Shown one piece after another: positions 1 to 13,088 of a stretch of DNA of 64,000 bases. Numbering within the stretch: position 1 is the stretch's first letter; every line of letters starts with the position of its first letter. The stretch covers positions 374,492-438,491 of the forward strand of contig NZ_JARXRO010000014.1 of assembly GCF_029887935.1 (NCBI RefSeq), in the 5' to 3' direction. Under the pieces are notes generated by a model. The model was given only the letters and a program-made list of their open reading frames with translations. It made no database searches and was not told the origin of the DNA. The DNA is from Luteimonas kalidii (GTDB taxonomy: Bacteria > Pseudomonadota > Gammaproteobacteria > Xanthomonadales > Xanthomonadaceae). The translations under genes and the position numbers were made by a program.

Positions 1-114
1 GGGAAAAGCGGCTCCCTGCCGCCGGAACGAGGCGTCGCGCCGAAGCCGCAGGAGTGGATTCGAGCGGACCGGAGGCGTGATCGGAGGCGTGGCGACATGA
101 CATGCCCGACCAGC
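1..114. other. Window edge, no gene supported
   Basis: No confident gene could be recognised here. Short open stretches run in from the left edge on the plus strand, one closing at 78-80 and another at 98-100. They are too short to identify and could be the tail of a gene lying outside the window. Confidence 0.3.
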
Positions 115-141
115 AAAAAGGGCGGCCATGGGCCGCCCTTT
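115..141 (-). terminator. Rho-independent terminator of clpA
   Basis: An 11-bp perfect inverted repeat (117-127 and 131-141, AAAGGGCGGCC) is followed, read on the minus strand, by a run of T. It begins 22 bases past the clpA stop codon, which is typical of an intrinsic terminator closing a clpA or clpS-clpA transcript. Confidence 0.85.
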
Positions 142-163
142 GTACGTCAAACCCGATGGCGGA

Positions 164-2449
<2,286 letters not shown>

Positions 2450-2479
2450 GGGGCGGGAGCCTCCGGGGAACTGCTGCCT

Positions 2480-2508
2480 GTATGGGGCCGCGAACCCGGC
2501 ATTTCCAT
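2480..2508 (-). promoter_or_regulatory. Sigma-32-like heat-shock promoter of clpA
   Basis: On the minus strand ATGGAAA (2508-2502, five of seven matches to CTTGAAA) and CCCCATAC (2487-2480) are separated by 14 bases, within the spacing used by sigma-32. The site lies in the clpS-clpA gap, about 30 bases before the clpA start. A 5-bp hairpin (GGCAT/ATGCC) overlaps the -35 element. Confidence 0.6.
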
Positions 2509-2527
2509 GCCCCGGCCTTGGCCCCTT

Positions 2528-2848
2528 TTAGGCCTTTTCCATGGTGCAGAGCAAGGGGTGCTGGTTGAGCCGGGCGTATTCGTTCACCTGTGCGACCTTG
2601 GACTCGGCCACCTCGCGGCTGTACACCCCGCAGACCCCGCGGCCACGGGTGTGGACGTGGAGCATGACCTGGGTGGCCTTCTCCAGGTCCAGGGCGAAGA
2701 AGCGGACCAGCACGTCGACCACGAAGTCCATGGGCGTGTAGTCGTCGTTCAGCAGCAGGACGGAGTACAGCGGCGGGCGCGCCAGTTCTGGCTTGCCGGT
2801 CTCCACCACGGTGCCGTGCTCGTGGTCGGGCGCATGCTTTCGGGTCAT
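2528..2848 (-). CDS. clpS: ClpAP adaptor protein ClpS
   Basis: This 106-aa adaptor delivers N-end-rule substrates to ClpA and modulates ClpAP specificity. The core [18 protein letters not shown], with the conserved NDD segment, and the later HxxG-type stretch ([11 protein letters not shown]) are diagnostic. I chose ATG 2848. An in-frame extension to 3073 would read through the promoter region and is unlike the family. No Shine-Dalgarno sequence precedes this ATG, but a perfect TATAAT ends exactly six bases before it, suggesting a leaderless mRNA (inference). clpA follows on the same strand. Confidence 0.95.
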   Translation of the reverse strand: MTRKHAPDHEHGTVVETGKPELARPPLYSVLLLNDDYTPMDFVVDVLVRFFALDLEKATQVMLHVHTRGRGVCGVYSREVAESKVAQVNEYARLNQHPLLCTMEKA

Positions 2849-2854
2849 CGGCCC

Positions 2855-2860
2855 ATTATA
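2855..2860 (-). promoter_or_regulatory. -10 element of clpS, possibly leaderless
   Basis: A perfect TATAAT on the minus strand is followed by GGGCCG and then the clpS ATG, so the predicted transcription start coincides with the start codon. No good -35 hexamer is visible at 16-18 bp spacing. Confidence 0.55.
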
Positions 2861-2887
2861 CGAAGCCACGGTGCATCCCTGGTCCAC

Positions 2888-2899
2888 GTCCACGTGGAC
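2888..2899. repeat. Perfect 12-bp palindrome in the clpS / secreted-protein divergent region
   Basis: GTCCACGTGGAC is a perfect palindrome, immediately preceded by another GTCCAC half-site (2882-2887). It lies between two divergently transcribed genes, which suits an operator for a dimeric regulator. The regulator is unknown. Confidence 0.4.
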
Positions 2900-2954
2900 G
2901 GCCCGGCTCCCGGCGCGAGACAATCGCGGTTCCACATATCTCGAGGGTGATCCG

Positions 2955-3437
2955 ATGCCGTTCCACGCCCGCCTGGCCCTGTGCGCCGCGCTGTTGCTGC
3001 CCACCCTGCCGGCGGCGAACGCGCTGGCCGAGGACGCGGCGGTGGCCTCCCGGCTGGACGCGCGCGGGATCAAGTACGAGGTCGACGAGGACGGCGACTA
3101 CCGGGTGACCTACAACTATGCCGAGGAAGGGCGGACCCAGCTGGTGTTCGTCTCCGGCCGCACCGAGTCGATCGGCGGCTTCCGCGTGCGCGAGGTGTTC
3201 GCGCCGGCGGCGTGGGTGGACAAGGACGAGATCGACGGCGCGCGGGCGCTGGCGCTGCTGGAGGACAGCCGGCGGCAGAAGCTCGGCGCCTGGGAGATCG
3301 GCGGCGGCGCCGTGTACTTCGTGATCAAGGTGCCTGACAGTGTCGACGCCGCCCAGCTCGAGGCGGCGATGGACATCGCCGCCGAGGTCGCGGACAACAA
3401 GGAAATCGAATTCAGCGGCGAGCGCGACGAGCTGTGA
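2955..3437 (+). CDS. Secreted YbjN-like protein of unknown function
   Basis: The 160-aa product starts with a clear signal peptide (positively charged start, hydrophobic [19 protein letters not shown], likely cut near residue 25), so it should be exported. The mature part, with alternating beta strands and a [12 protein letters not shown] segment, resembles YbjN/YjfI-type small alpha-beta domains. The family call is tentative and no catalytic residues are evident. ATG 2955 was chosen because GAGGG lies a few bases upstream and the signal peptide begins exactly there. It is transcribed away from clpS, with a shared 106-bp intergenic region. Confidence 0.65.
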   Translation: MPFHARLALCAALLLPTLPAANALAEDAAVASRLDARGIKYEVDEDGDYRVTYNYAEEGRTQLVFVSGRTESIGGFRVREVFAPAAWVDKDEIDGARALALLEDSRRQKLGAWEIGGGAVYFVIKVPDSVDAAQLEAAMDIAAEVADNKEIEFSGERDEL

Positions 3438-3453
3438 CCCGGATCCTCCCCCG

Positions 3454-3918
3454 ATGAGCTACCGCGAAGGCCGGTTCTGGCAGCCCGACGTCACCGTGGC
3501 CACGGTGGTGGTCGACGGCGGTCGCCTGCTGTGCGTGGAGGAACGGGTCCAGGGCCGCCTGGTGCTGAACCAGCCGGCCGGCCATCTGGAGCCCGACGAG
3601 ACCCTGCTCGATGCGGCGCTGCGCGAGACCCGCGAGGAAACCGGCTGGGACGTGCGCCTGACCGCCTTCGTGGGCGCCTACCAGTGGAAGGCGCCGGAGA
3701 CCGGCCGCCACTACCTTCGGTTCGCCTTCGCCGCCGAGCCGCTGGCCCACGATCCCGGGCGGCCGCTCGACGAGGGCATCGTGCGTGCGCTGTGGATGAC
3801 CCCCTCGGAACTGCGCGCGGCGGCCGACCGCCACCGCAGCCCGCTGGTCTGGCAGGCGGTGGCCGACCACCTCGCCGGGCGCCGGCACCCGCTCTCGCTG
3901 GTCTCACAGCTGGGATGA
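3454..3918 (+). CDS. nudJ: Nudix hydrolase NudJ-like (phosphatase of thiamine and nucleotide pyrophosphates)
   Basis: The 154-aa protein has a complete Nudix box, G-x5-E-x7-RETREETGW, at residues 43-65, which binds Mg2+ and a diphosphate substrate. The NudJ/YmfB family hydrolyses thiamine pyrophosphate and nucleoside di/triphosphates in E. coli; substrate choice here is inferred. The gene sits directly before mnmA with a 4-base ATGA overlap, as in the enterobacterial ymfB-mnmA-hflD order, which supports the subfamily assignment and translational coupling. ATG 3454 was chosen because the preceding gene ends at 3437 and the Nudix fold begins normally from here. Confidence 0.88.
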   Translation: MSYREGRFWQPDVTVATVVVDGGRLLCVEERVQGRLVLNQPAGHLEPDETLLDAALRETREETGWDVRLTAFVGAYQWKAPETGRHYLRFAFAAEPLAHDPGRPLDEGIVRALWMTPSELRAAADRHRSPLVWQAVADHLAGRRHPLSLVSQLG

Positions 3919-5036
3919 GCGCGCCGCGGACCGTGGTGGGCATGTCGGGCGGAGTCGACTCCTCGGTCGCGGCAATGCGGCTGCGCGACGCCGGCGAGTC
4001 GATCGCCGGCCTGTTCATGCAGAACTGGAACGAGGACGGCGACGGCGAATGCCGGGCCGAGGACGATCGTCGCGACGCGGTCGCGGTCTGCGGACGGCTG
4101 GGGATCCCGATCCACTTCCGCGACTTCTCGCACGAGTACTGGAGCGGCGTGTTCGAACACTTCATCGCCGAGTACGCCGCCGGCCGCACCCCCAATCCGG
4201 ACGTGCTGTGCAACCGCGAGATCAAGTTCAGGCATTTCCTCGACGCCGCGCACGGCCTGGGTGCCGAACGCATCGCCACGGGCCATTACGCCCGCGTGGC
4301 CCGGGCCGGCAGCCGCTGGCAGCTGCTGCGCGCGGTCGACCGCAGCAAGGACCAGAGCTACTTCCTGCACCAGCTCGGCCAGGCGCAGCTGGCGGCCACC
4401 GTGTTTCCGCTCGGCGACCTGCCCAAGACCCGCGTGCGTGAACTCGCGCGCGAGGCCGGCCTGCCCACCGCGGCGAAAAAGGATTCGACCGGCATCTGCT
4501 TCATCGGCGAGCGCGATTTCCGCGGTTTCCTGTCGCGCTACCTGCCCGCGCGCGAGGGCGAGATGCACACCCCCGACGGCCGCGTCGTCGGCCGCCACCC
4601 CGGCGTGTTCTATTTCACCCTGGGACAGCGCGAAGGCCTGCAGATCGGCGGCGTGCGCGGCTTCGGTGCGGCGCCCTGGTACGTGGTGGGCAAGGACGTC
4701 GCGCGCAACGTGCTGGTGGTTGACCAGGGGGCGGACAGCCCCTATCTCCGTTCGTCACGGCTGTGGAGCGAACCTGCGCACTGGATCGGCGGTACGCCGC
4801 CGGCCGCACGCTTCGACTGCAGCGCCCAGACCCGATACCGGCAACAGGAGGAACCCTGCCAGGTGAGCATCGATGAATCCAGCGGACGCCTCGAGATCGC
4901 GTTCCGCCAGCCGCAACGGGCGGTGACGCCCGGCCAGTCCGTGGTCCTGTACGACGGCGAGGTGTGCCTCGGCGGTGCGGTCATCGCCGCCACCGATGCG
5001 CCGCTGGAACAGCAACTGCGCGGGGCTGCGGCATGA
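3915..5036 (+). CDS. mnmA: tRNA-specific 2-thiouridylase MnmA
   Basis: This 373-aa enzyme makes the 2-thio group of the wobble uridine (s2U34) in Lys, Glu and Gln tRNAs, using ATP and sulfur relayed from IscS/Tus. The PP-loop SGGVDSS occupies residues 11-17. The two catalytic cysteines are visible at C99 ([12 protein letters not shown]) and C195 ([12 protein letters not shown]). The start overlaps the nudJ stop and the stop overlaps the hflD start, each by ATGA, so the three genes form a tight operon. Confidence 0.97.
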   Translation: MSAPRTVVGMSGGVDSSVAAMRLRDAGESIAGLFMQNWNEDGDGECRAEDDRRDAVAVCGRLGIPIHFRDFSHEYWSGVFEHFIAEYAAGRTPNPDVLCNREIKFRHFLDAAHGLGAERIATGHYARVARAGSRWQLLRAVDRSKDQSYFLHQLGQAQLAATVFPLGDLPKTRVRELAREAGLPTAAKKDSTGICFIGERDFRGFLSRYLPAREGEMHTPDGRVVGRHPGVFYFTLGQREGLQIGGVRGFGAAPWYVVGKDVARNVLVVDQGADSPYLRSSRLWSEPAHWIGGTPPAARFDCSAQTRYRQQEEPCQVSIDESSGRLEIAFRQPQRAVTPGQSVVLYDGEVCLGGAVIAATDAPLEQQLRGAAA

Positions 5037-5635
5037 GCGACGACCGCGTCCTCGCGCTGGCCGGCCTGGTGCAGGCGCTGAAACAGGTGCGCCGCATCGC
5101 CGAGACCGGCCAGGCCGATGCCGCCGTGCTGGGCACCTGCCTCGACAGCGTATTCCGCATCGACGCCGCGTCGCCCGAGGACGTCTACGGCGGCGCGCAC
5201 AACCTGCGCCCGGGACTGTTGCTGCTGCGCGACTACCTGGCCAGCCAGGGCGATGATCCGCAGTTGCCGAAGCTGGCGCTGGCCGTGACCCAGCTCGAGC
5301 GCCGGTTCGTCTCCAACGACGCGGTGGGCGAGCGCGTGCACGAGGGCATCGTGGCGCTGAAACCGAAGGCCGATGCCCTGGGCAGCAGCCACCCGGACGT
5401 GCTGGCGGCGCTGGGGAGCCTGTATGCCGACACCGTGAGCCACCTGCGCCCGAAGGTCATGGTGCAGGGCAATCCCCATTACCTGGGGCAGGCGGGCGTG
5501 GTGGCGGAGATCCGCGCGATCCTGCTCGCTTCGCTGCGCTCGGCGGTGCTCTGGCGCCAGCTCGGCGGCAGCGTCTGGGACCTGTTCCTGCGCAAGCGCG
5601 CGCTGCAGCAGTCGATCGAGAGCTGGCTCGACTGA
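5033..5635 (+). CDS. hflD: High-frequency lysogenization protein HflD homolog
   Basis: This 200-aa, mostly helical protein of the HflD family is peripherally membrane associated. The E. coli member modulates phage lambda CII stability; its housekeeping role is unclear. The characteristic [13 protein letters not shown] and the C-terminal [18 protein letters not shown] segments are present. It is last in nudJ-mnmA-hflD, translationally coupled to mnmA. In E. coli purB follows, but here an unrelated convergent gene does. Confidence 0.93.
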   Translation: MSDDRVLALAGLVQALKQVRRIAETGQADAAVLGTCLDSVFRIDAASPEDVYGGAHNLRPGLLLLRDYLASQGDDPQLPKLALAVTQLERRFVSNDAVGERVHEGIVALKPKADALGSSHPDVLAALGSLYADTVSHLRPKVMVQGNPHYLGQAGVVAEIRAILLASLRSAVLWRQLGGSVWDLFLRKRALQQSIESWLD

Positions 5636-5637
5636 AA

Positions 5638-5657
5638 CGTTCCCCGTGGGGTGAACG
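5638..5657. terminator. Hairpin between convergent hflD and DUF3817 genes
   Basis: A short inverted repeat (CCCC/GGGG core flanked by CGTT/AACG) lies between the two stop codons. It has no strong T-run on either side, so bidirectional terminator activity is only plausible. Confidence 0.35.
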
Positions 5658-5660
5658 GCG

Positions 5661-5981
5661 TCAGCGGGCCGACAGCAGCCCGCGGCGACGGAACCAGACT
5701 TCGACCGGGAGCGTCGCCAGCGGGGGCACCGCGGCGACCAGCGCCACCAGCAGCGCCCACAGCGGCCAGCGCAGGCGCACGCCCGCGCCCACCGCGACCA
5801 CCACGTAGAGCAGGAACGCCGCGCCGTGCAGGCGTCCGAACAGCCACACGCCGAGATCGGTGGTGCCGGTGCCGTACTTGAGCAGCATCCCGAGCAGCAG
5901 GCCGGCCCAGGTGGCGGCCTCGACGAAGGCGACGATGGCGAATACCCGGCCGGCGGGGGCGAGTCTGGCGGAATCGGTCAT
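5661..5981 (-). CDS. DUF3817 family small integral membrane protein
   Basis: The 106-aa product has about three hydrophobic helices: FAIVAFVEAATWAGLLLGML, AAFLLYVVVAVGAGV and WPLWALLVALVAAVPPLATL. The pattern, including the WL.GRLHG segment, fits DUF3817, inner-membrane proteins of unknown function. ATG 5981 is the start that leaves a short N-terminus before the first helix. It is convergent with hflD. No functional assignment is possible. Confidence 0.75.
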   Translation of the reverse strand: MTDSARLAPAGRVFAIVAFVEAATWAGLLLGMLLKYGTGTTDLGVWLFGRLHGAAFLLYVVVAVGAGVRLRWPLWALLVALVAAVPPLATLPVEVWFRRRGLLSAR

Positions 5982-6064
5982 GTGGGTCAGGGTTCCGGGC
6001 GCCGCCGCGGTAACACGGGGCGCGCAGTCGTCACTCGAGAGGACGGGCAACGGTGCAGCCGGCT

Positions 6065-6088
6065 GACGCGCCCGTCTTCAGGCGCGTC
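6065..6088 (-). terminator. Hairpin downstream of acnB
   Basis: GACGCGCC (6065-6072) and GGCGCGTC (6081-6088) form an 8-bp perfect stem just past the acnB stop codon. There is no T-run, so this may be a terminator or a 3'-end stabiliser. Confidence 0.4.
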
Positions 6089-6099
6089 TACCGTCAGGC

Positions 6100-8691
6100 T
6101 CAGGCGGCGACGCCGGCGGCCGTGTCGCGGTATTCCTCGATCTGGTCGAAGTTCATGTAGCGGTAGATCTCGGCGCCCTGATCGTTGATCACGCCGATGT
6201 CCGCCATGTACTCCTCCTTCGTGGGAATGCGGCCCAGGCGCGAGCAGATCGCCGCCAGTTCCGCAGACCCCAGGAACACGTTGGAATTGCGCCCCAGGCG
6301 GTTGGGGAAGTTGCGGGTGCTGGTGGAGAACACGGTCGCGCCCTCTCGCACCTGCGCCTGGTTGCCCATGCACAGCGAGCAGCCCGGCATCTCCATGCGC
6401 GCGCCGGCGGTGCCGAACGTGCCGTACACGCCTTCCTTGGTCAGTTCGGAGGCGTCCATCTTGGTCGGCGGCGCCACCCACAGGCGCGTGGGGATGTCGC
6501 GCTTACCTTCCAGCAGCTTCGCCGCGGCGCGGAAGTGGCCGATGTTGGTCATGCACGACCCGATGAACACCTCGTCGATCGCCGTGCCGGCCACGTCCGA
6601 CAGCGACTTCACGTCGTCCGGATCGTTCGGACAGGCCAGCAGCGGCTCGTGCACGTCGGCCAGGTCGATCTCGATCACCGCCGCGTACTCGGCGTCGGCA
6701 TCGGGCTCGAGCAGCTGCGGGTCGGCCAGCCACTCCTCCATCTTCGCGATGCGGCGCGCCAGCGAACGCGGGTCCGCATACCCTTCCGCGATCATCCACT
6801 TCAGCAGCGTGATGTTGCTGGTGAGGTATTCGATGATCGGCGCCTTGTCGAGCCGCACGGTGCAGCCGGCCGCCGAACGCTCGGCCGACGCATCCGACAG
6901 CTCGAACGCCTGCTCCACCTTCAGGTCCGGCAGGCCCTCGATCTCGAGGATGCGGCCGGAGAAGATGTTCTTCTTGCCCTGCTTGGCCACGGTCAGCAGG
7001 CCGGCCTTGAGCGCGTAGTACGGGATGGCGTTGACCAGGTCGCGCAGGGTCACGCCGGGCTGCAGTTCGCCCTTGAAGCGCACCAGCACGGATTCGGGCA
7101 TGTCCAGCGGCATCACGCCGGTGGCGGCGGCGAACGCGACCAGGCCCGAACCGGCGGGGAACGAGATGCCAACCGGGAAGCGCGTGTGCGAATCACCGCC
7201 CGTGCCGACGGTGTCGGGCAGCAGCATGCGGTTGAGCCAGCTGTGGATCACGCCGTCGCCGGGTCGCAGCGCGATGCCGCCGCGGGTGGAGATGAACTCC
7301 GGCAGGGTGTGGTGGGTCTTCACGTCCACCGGCTTCGGATAGGCCGCGGTGTGGCAGAACGACTGCATAACGAGATCGGCCGAGAAGCCCAGGCAGGCCA
7401 GGTCCTTGAGCTCGTCGCGGGTCATCGGGCCGGTGGTGTCCTGCGAACCCACCGACGTCATCTTCGGCTCGCAATAGGTGCCCGGGCGCACGCCCTGCCC
7501 TTCCGGCAGGCCGCAGGCACGGCCGACCATCTTCTGCGCCAGCGAGTAGCCCTTGCCGCTGTCGGCCGGCTGCTGCGGCAGGCGGAACAGGTCGGTCACC
7601 GGCAGGCCCAGGGACTCGCGCGCACGCGCGGTCAGGCCACGGCCGATGATCAGCGGAATGCGGCCGCCGGCACGCACCTCGTCGAACAGCACCTCGGACT
7701 TGACCTGGAATTCCGCGATGACCTGGCCGTCCTTCAGCGCCCTGCCCTCGTACGGGCGCAGCTCGACCACGTCGCCGTGATCCATCTGCGACACGTCCAG
7801 TTCGATCGGCAGCGCCCCGGCGTCTTCCATGGTGTTGTAGAAGATCGGCGCGATCTTGCTGCCCAGGCACACGCCGCCGGCACGCTTGTTGGGGATGAAC
7901 GGGATGTCGTCGCCGGTCCACCACAGCACCGAGTTGGTGGCGGACTTGCGGCTGGACCCGGTGCCGACCACGTCGCCGACGTAGGCGACCAGGTGGCCCT
8001 TGTCCTTGAGCGAGAGGATCTCCCGGATCGGCCCGCGCCTGCCGTCCTCTTCCGGCACGAAGGGCGCGTCGGGGCGCCGGTTCTTCAGCATCGCCAGCGC
8101 ATGCAACGGAATGTCGGGGCGGGTAGTCGCATCGGGCGCCGGCGACAGGTCGTCGGTATTCGTCTCGCCCGGCACCTTGAACACGGTGACGGTCAGCGAC
8201 TGCGGCACTTCGGGCCTGCCGGTGAACCATTCGGCATCGGCCCAGCTCCGCAGCACGGCGCGGGCGTTCGCGTTGCCGGCCTTCGCCTTCTCCTCCACGT
8301 CATGGAAGGCGTCGAACACCAGCAGGGTCTTCTTCAGTCCGTCCGCCGCGATCGTGCCGACCGCGGGATCGTCGAGCAGGTCGACCAGCGGCGCGACGTT
8401 GTAGCCGCCGAGCATGGTGCCCAGCAGTTCGGTGGCGCGCTCGCGGCCGATCAGCGGGGTCGACTCGGTGCCGAAGGCCAGCGCAGCCAGGTAGGACGCC
8501 TTGACCTTGGCGGCGTCGTCGACGCCTGCCGGCACACGATGGGTCAGCAGGTCGACGAGGACGCCTTCCTCGCCCGCCGGCGGATTCTTGATCAGTTCGA
8601 TCACGTCCGCCGTCTGCTGCGCGCTCAGCGGCAGCGGCGGCACGCCGAGGGCGGCGCGCTCGGCGACATGGTGGCGATAGGCGTCCAGCAT
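6100..8691 (-). CDS. acnB: Aconitate hydratase B
   Basis: This 863-aa TCA-cycle enzyme interconverts citrate and isocitrate through a [4Fe-4S] cluster, and in E. coli doubles as an RNA-binding iron sensor. The AcnB-type domain order is seen: an N-terminal HEAT-like domain, then the swivel domain, then the catalytic domains. Cluster-binding cysteines appear in [10 protein letters not shown] and CSLCMGNQ near the C-terminus. A GGAG Shine-Dalgarno precedes the ATG. The toxin-antitoxin pair lies only 30 bases upstream on the same strand, so acnB may be partly cotranscribed with it. The second aconitase, acnA, lies beyond on the opposite strand. Confidence 0.97.
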   Translation of the reverse strand: MLDAYRHHVAERAALGVPPLPLSAQQTADVIELIKNPPAGEEGVLVDLLTHRVPAGVDDAAKVKASYLAALAFGTESTPLIGRERATELLGTMLGGYNVAPLVDLLDDPAVGTIAADGLKKTLLVFDAFHDVEEKAKAGNANARAVLRSWADAEWFTGRPEVPQSLTVTVFKVPGETNTDDLSPAPDATTRPDIPLHALAMLKNRRPDAPFVPEEDGRRGPIREILSLKDKGHLVAYVGDVVGTGSSRKSATNSVLWWTGDDIPFIPNKRAGGVCLGSKIAPIFYNTMEDAGALPIELDVSQMDHGDVVELRPYEGRALKDGQVIAEFQVKSEVLFDEVRAGGRIPLIIGRGLTARARESLGLPVTDLFRLPQQPADSGKGYSLAQKMVGRACGLPEGQGVRPGTYCEPKMTSVGSQDTTGPMTRDELKDLACLGFSADLVMQSFCHTAAYPKPVDVKTHHTLPEFISTRGGIALRPGDGVIHSWLNRMLLPDTVGTGGDSHTRFPVGISFPAGSGLVAFAAATGVMPLDMPESVLVRFKGELQPGVTLRDLVNAIPYYALKAGLLTVAKQGKKNIFSGRILEIEGLPDLKVEQAFELSDASAERSAAGCTVRLDKAPIIEYLTSNITLLKWMIAEGYADPRSLARRIAKMEEWLADPQLLEPDADAEYAAVIEIDLADVHEPLLACPNDPDDVKSLSDVAGTAIDEVFIGSCMTNIGHFRAAAKLLEGKRDIPTRLWVAPPTKMDASELTKEGVYGTFGTAGARMEMPGCSLCMGNQAQVREGATVFSTSTRNFPNRLGRNSNVFLGSAELAAICSRLGRIPTKEEYMADIGVINDQGAEIYRYMNFDQIEEYRDTAAGVAA

Positions 8692-8721
8692 CGGAATCTC
8701 CGGGAATCGGGTGGAAAGGGG

Positions 8722-9120
8722 TCAGGCCTTCGGCACGATGAGCTTCAGGCCCTTGAAATAGTCGCGATGGAACGTGGCATCGAACGTCACCAGGCCGTCG
8801 CACTGCAGCAGGGCGTGCGCACCGACCAGGAAATCGGCGATCGGGCGCGGCTCGCCACTGCGCTGGCGATGGCGCCGCAGCATCTCGCCCGCGCGCAGCG
8901 CGGACTTGGATTCCAGCGCGCTGAAGTGCACACCCATCTCCTCGATCGCCGCCAGCGCCTCGGCGCCGTTGCGCAGCGCCGCGCTCACCTGCGCCAGGGC
9001 GGCGTCGCACACCACCACCCGTCCCCCGCCCAGGCACTGGCGCAGGCTGGTCTCGACGGCGTCCGCGCGCGGCCCGTCGGCCAGCAGCTCGACCAGGACC
9101 GGGGCGTCGACCGCGATCAT
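8722..9120 (-). CDS. PIN-domain ribonuclease toxin (VapC-like)
   Basis: This 132-aa PIN-domain protein is probably a Mg2+-dependent RNase toxin. The acidic residues expected of the active site are visible: D5 in IAVDAPVL, E11, D96 in RPIADFLVGAHA and D114 in VTFDATFH. Its ATG overlaps the stop of the upstream antitoxin gene (GGATGA), the classical coupled TA layout. It ends 30 bases before acnB. RNA targets cannot be predicted from sequence. Confidence 0.88.
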   Translation of the reverse strand: MIAVDAPVLVELLADGPRADAVETSLRQCLGGGRVVVCDAALAQVSAALRNGAEALAAIEEMGVHFSALESKSALRAGEMLRRHRQRSGEPRPIADFLVGAHALLQCDGLVTFDATFHRDYFKGLKLIVPKA

Positions 9121-9326
9121 CCCTTCGCCTTGCCCGGCTCGGCGCCCGCATCGAGCGCGAACTTGCCGCGCACGCGCGAGATCGCGTCGTCGACGTGCTT
9201 GCTCAGGATGATCCGGCTGCCCTCGAGCTCGACCTTGAGCACGCTGCCCTTGGTCAGCCCGAGCGCGTCGCGCACCGCCTTGGGCAGGGTGATCTGGCCG
9301 CGTTCGGCGACGGTGGCTTCCATCAC
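9117..9326 (-). CDS. AbrB/MazE-family antitoxin
   Basis: The 69-aa protein has an N-terminal SpoVT-AbrB swapped-hairpin DNA-binding domain (VAERGQITLPKAVRDALGL) followed by a short charged tail that would bind the PIN toxin encoded next. Two adjacent Met codons (9326 and 9323) could start it. Antitoxins of this class bind their own promoter; repeated and inverted motifs around the -10 element upstream fit such autoregulation. Confidence 0.88.
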   Translation of the reverse strand: MMEATVAERGQITLPKAVRDALGLTKGSVLKVELEGSRIILSKHVDDAISRVRGKFALDAGAEPGKAKG

Positions 9327-9345
9327 GGGCTCCCTGGATGCAACG

Positions 9346-9397
9346 GTATGGACGAATTATACATACTTCATGGTCCATACTGGTGGTCCCATACTGG
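9346..9397 (-). promoter_or_regulatory. TA promoter with three operator-like repeats
   Basis: A perfect TATAAT on the minus strand (9361-9356) lies about 30 bases upstream of the antitoxin start. GTATGGAC (9346-9353) and its exact reverse complement GTCCATAC (9373-9380) bracket it. Two near-identical tandem copies, TGGTCCATACTGG (9371-9383) and TGGTCCCATACTGG (9384-9397), cover the -35 region. No good -35 hexamer is seen. The site may also affect the divergent acnA gene. Confidence 0.6.
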
Positions 9398-9489
9398 CCT
9401 CGGCCCCGCGTTTCCGTCGCCGGTCCGCCACACGGACCGGCGTAGACTCGGGGCCAGCCTGAAGCCCGCAGCCACAGGAGCCCCCCGTC

Positions 9490-12264
<2,775 letters not shown>

Positions 12265-12364
12265 CGATTCCGCGCATCGCTGGAGCAAGCCCCGCCCGGC
12301 GCAGCGCGCCGGGCGTTCGGGCGCGCCGCGCGGCTGTGCCGGGCCAACGGCATGCCCTCACCCA

Positions 12365-12391
12365 CCATGGCGGCCTGCTGCACTACGTGCT
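12365..12391 (+). pseudogene. Relic of an acnA 3' end (copy 2 of the repeat)
   Basis: This copy repeats 27 bases of the acnA end exactly. Translation in frame then gives HYVLAQLERK, clearly homologous to the genuine [10 protein letters not shown] but diverged at the base level, and reads on to a stop at 12449. It has no gene body or start of its own, so it looks like the leftover tail of a homologous aconitase gene after recombination or deletion. Confidence 0.65.
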
Positions 12392-12417
12392 TGCCCAACT
12401 CGAACGGAAGTCGAGCA

Positions 12418-12915
12418 CTAGAGGGTCGGCGTCCAGCGGGCGCTGGTGAGCCGCCAGTCGCCCTGCTGAAGACGCCAGCCCGTTTCGACCTCGTAGACGC
12501 GCGCACTCTCGGGCAACAGGCGCCCGGAACCTCCCCGGAGCACTGCGGTGAAACGCACGACCGCATGCGTCCCGTCGATGTCCACCTGCAGCGGGCCGGC
12601 ATCGATGGCGAGGTCGCGATAGCGGAGCAACATCGCGCCCGCGAGTCGTCGGGCGCCGTCGCGGTCGAGGCCGTCGTTGCCGATGAAATCCTCCGCCAGG
12701 TGCTGCTGCATTGCAGCAGGATCGCGCTCCTCGATCGCCGACTGCAGCTGCGCCACGGTCTCGCGCAATGCCTGCTCGGGATCCGTGCGCGCGCAGCCCG
12801 ATGCCAGCAGCGCCAGCAACAGCGCGCACGCCATCGACACTCCGCACCCCGGCCTGTGCCGCCCCACTCCGTCTGTGCCCTGCGCAGCACGCATTCCAGC
12901 AAATCCGAGCGTCAT
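12418..12915 (-). CDS. Putative lipoprotein with NTF2/SnoaL-like fold
   Basis: This 165-aa protein carries a lipobox-type signal (ACALLLALLASGC), so it may be a membrane-anchored lipoprotein. The rest, from the ALRETVAQLQSAIEERDPAA helix to a curved-sheet ending GWRLQQGDWRLTSARW, looks like the NTF2-like fold of small binding or assembly proteins. ATG 12915 has an AGGGG Shine-Dalgarno; a downstream Met at 12834 would give a shorter signal peptide. It is divergent from rpfB and convergent with acnA. Ligand and role are unknown. Confidence 0.6.
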   Translation of the reverse strand: MTLGFAGMRAAQGTDGVGRHRPGCGVSMACALLLALLASGCARTDPEQALRETVAQLQSAIEERDPAAMQQHLAEDFIGNDGLDRDGARRLAGAMLLRYRDLAIDAGPLQVDIDGTHAVVRFTAVLRGGSGRLLPESARVYEVETGWRLQQGDWRLTSARWTPTL

Positions 12916-13088
12916 GTCGTCCCCTCTGCGGCCCATGCAATGTAAGGCAACGCGCCGGCCAGCCGCACCACATCCACGGCCCGCATGCATTCCCGAGGCG
13001 CCTTGCCAGCCTCTGGAGCCTATGCTCCAATCCATACTCAACGGTATCGCACGAAATGCCGGCCTAGCAGTTCCGTGGAGGGGATGGA

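Noticed and set aside
6535-9462. Very long open frame opposite acnB and the TA genes
   Set aside because: It is the antisense shadow expected in high-GC DNA, has no family features and crosses real genes on the other strand.
12265-12417. A second, complete aconitase gene
   Set aside because: Only the last few dozen bases are duplicated; no gene body is present.
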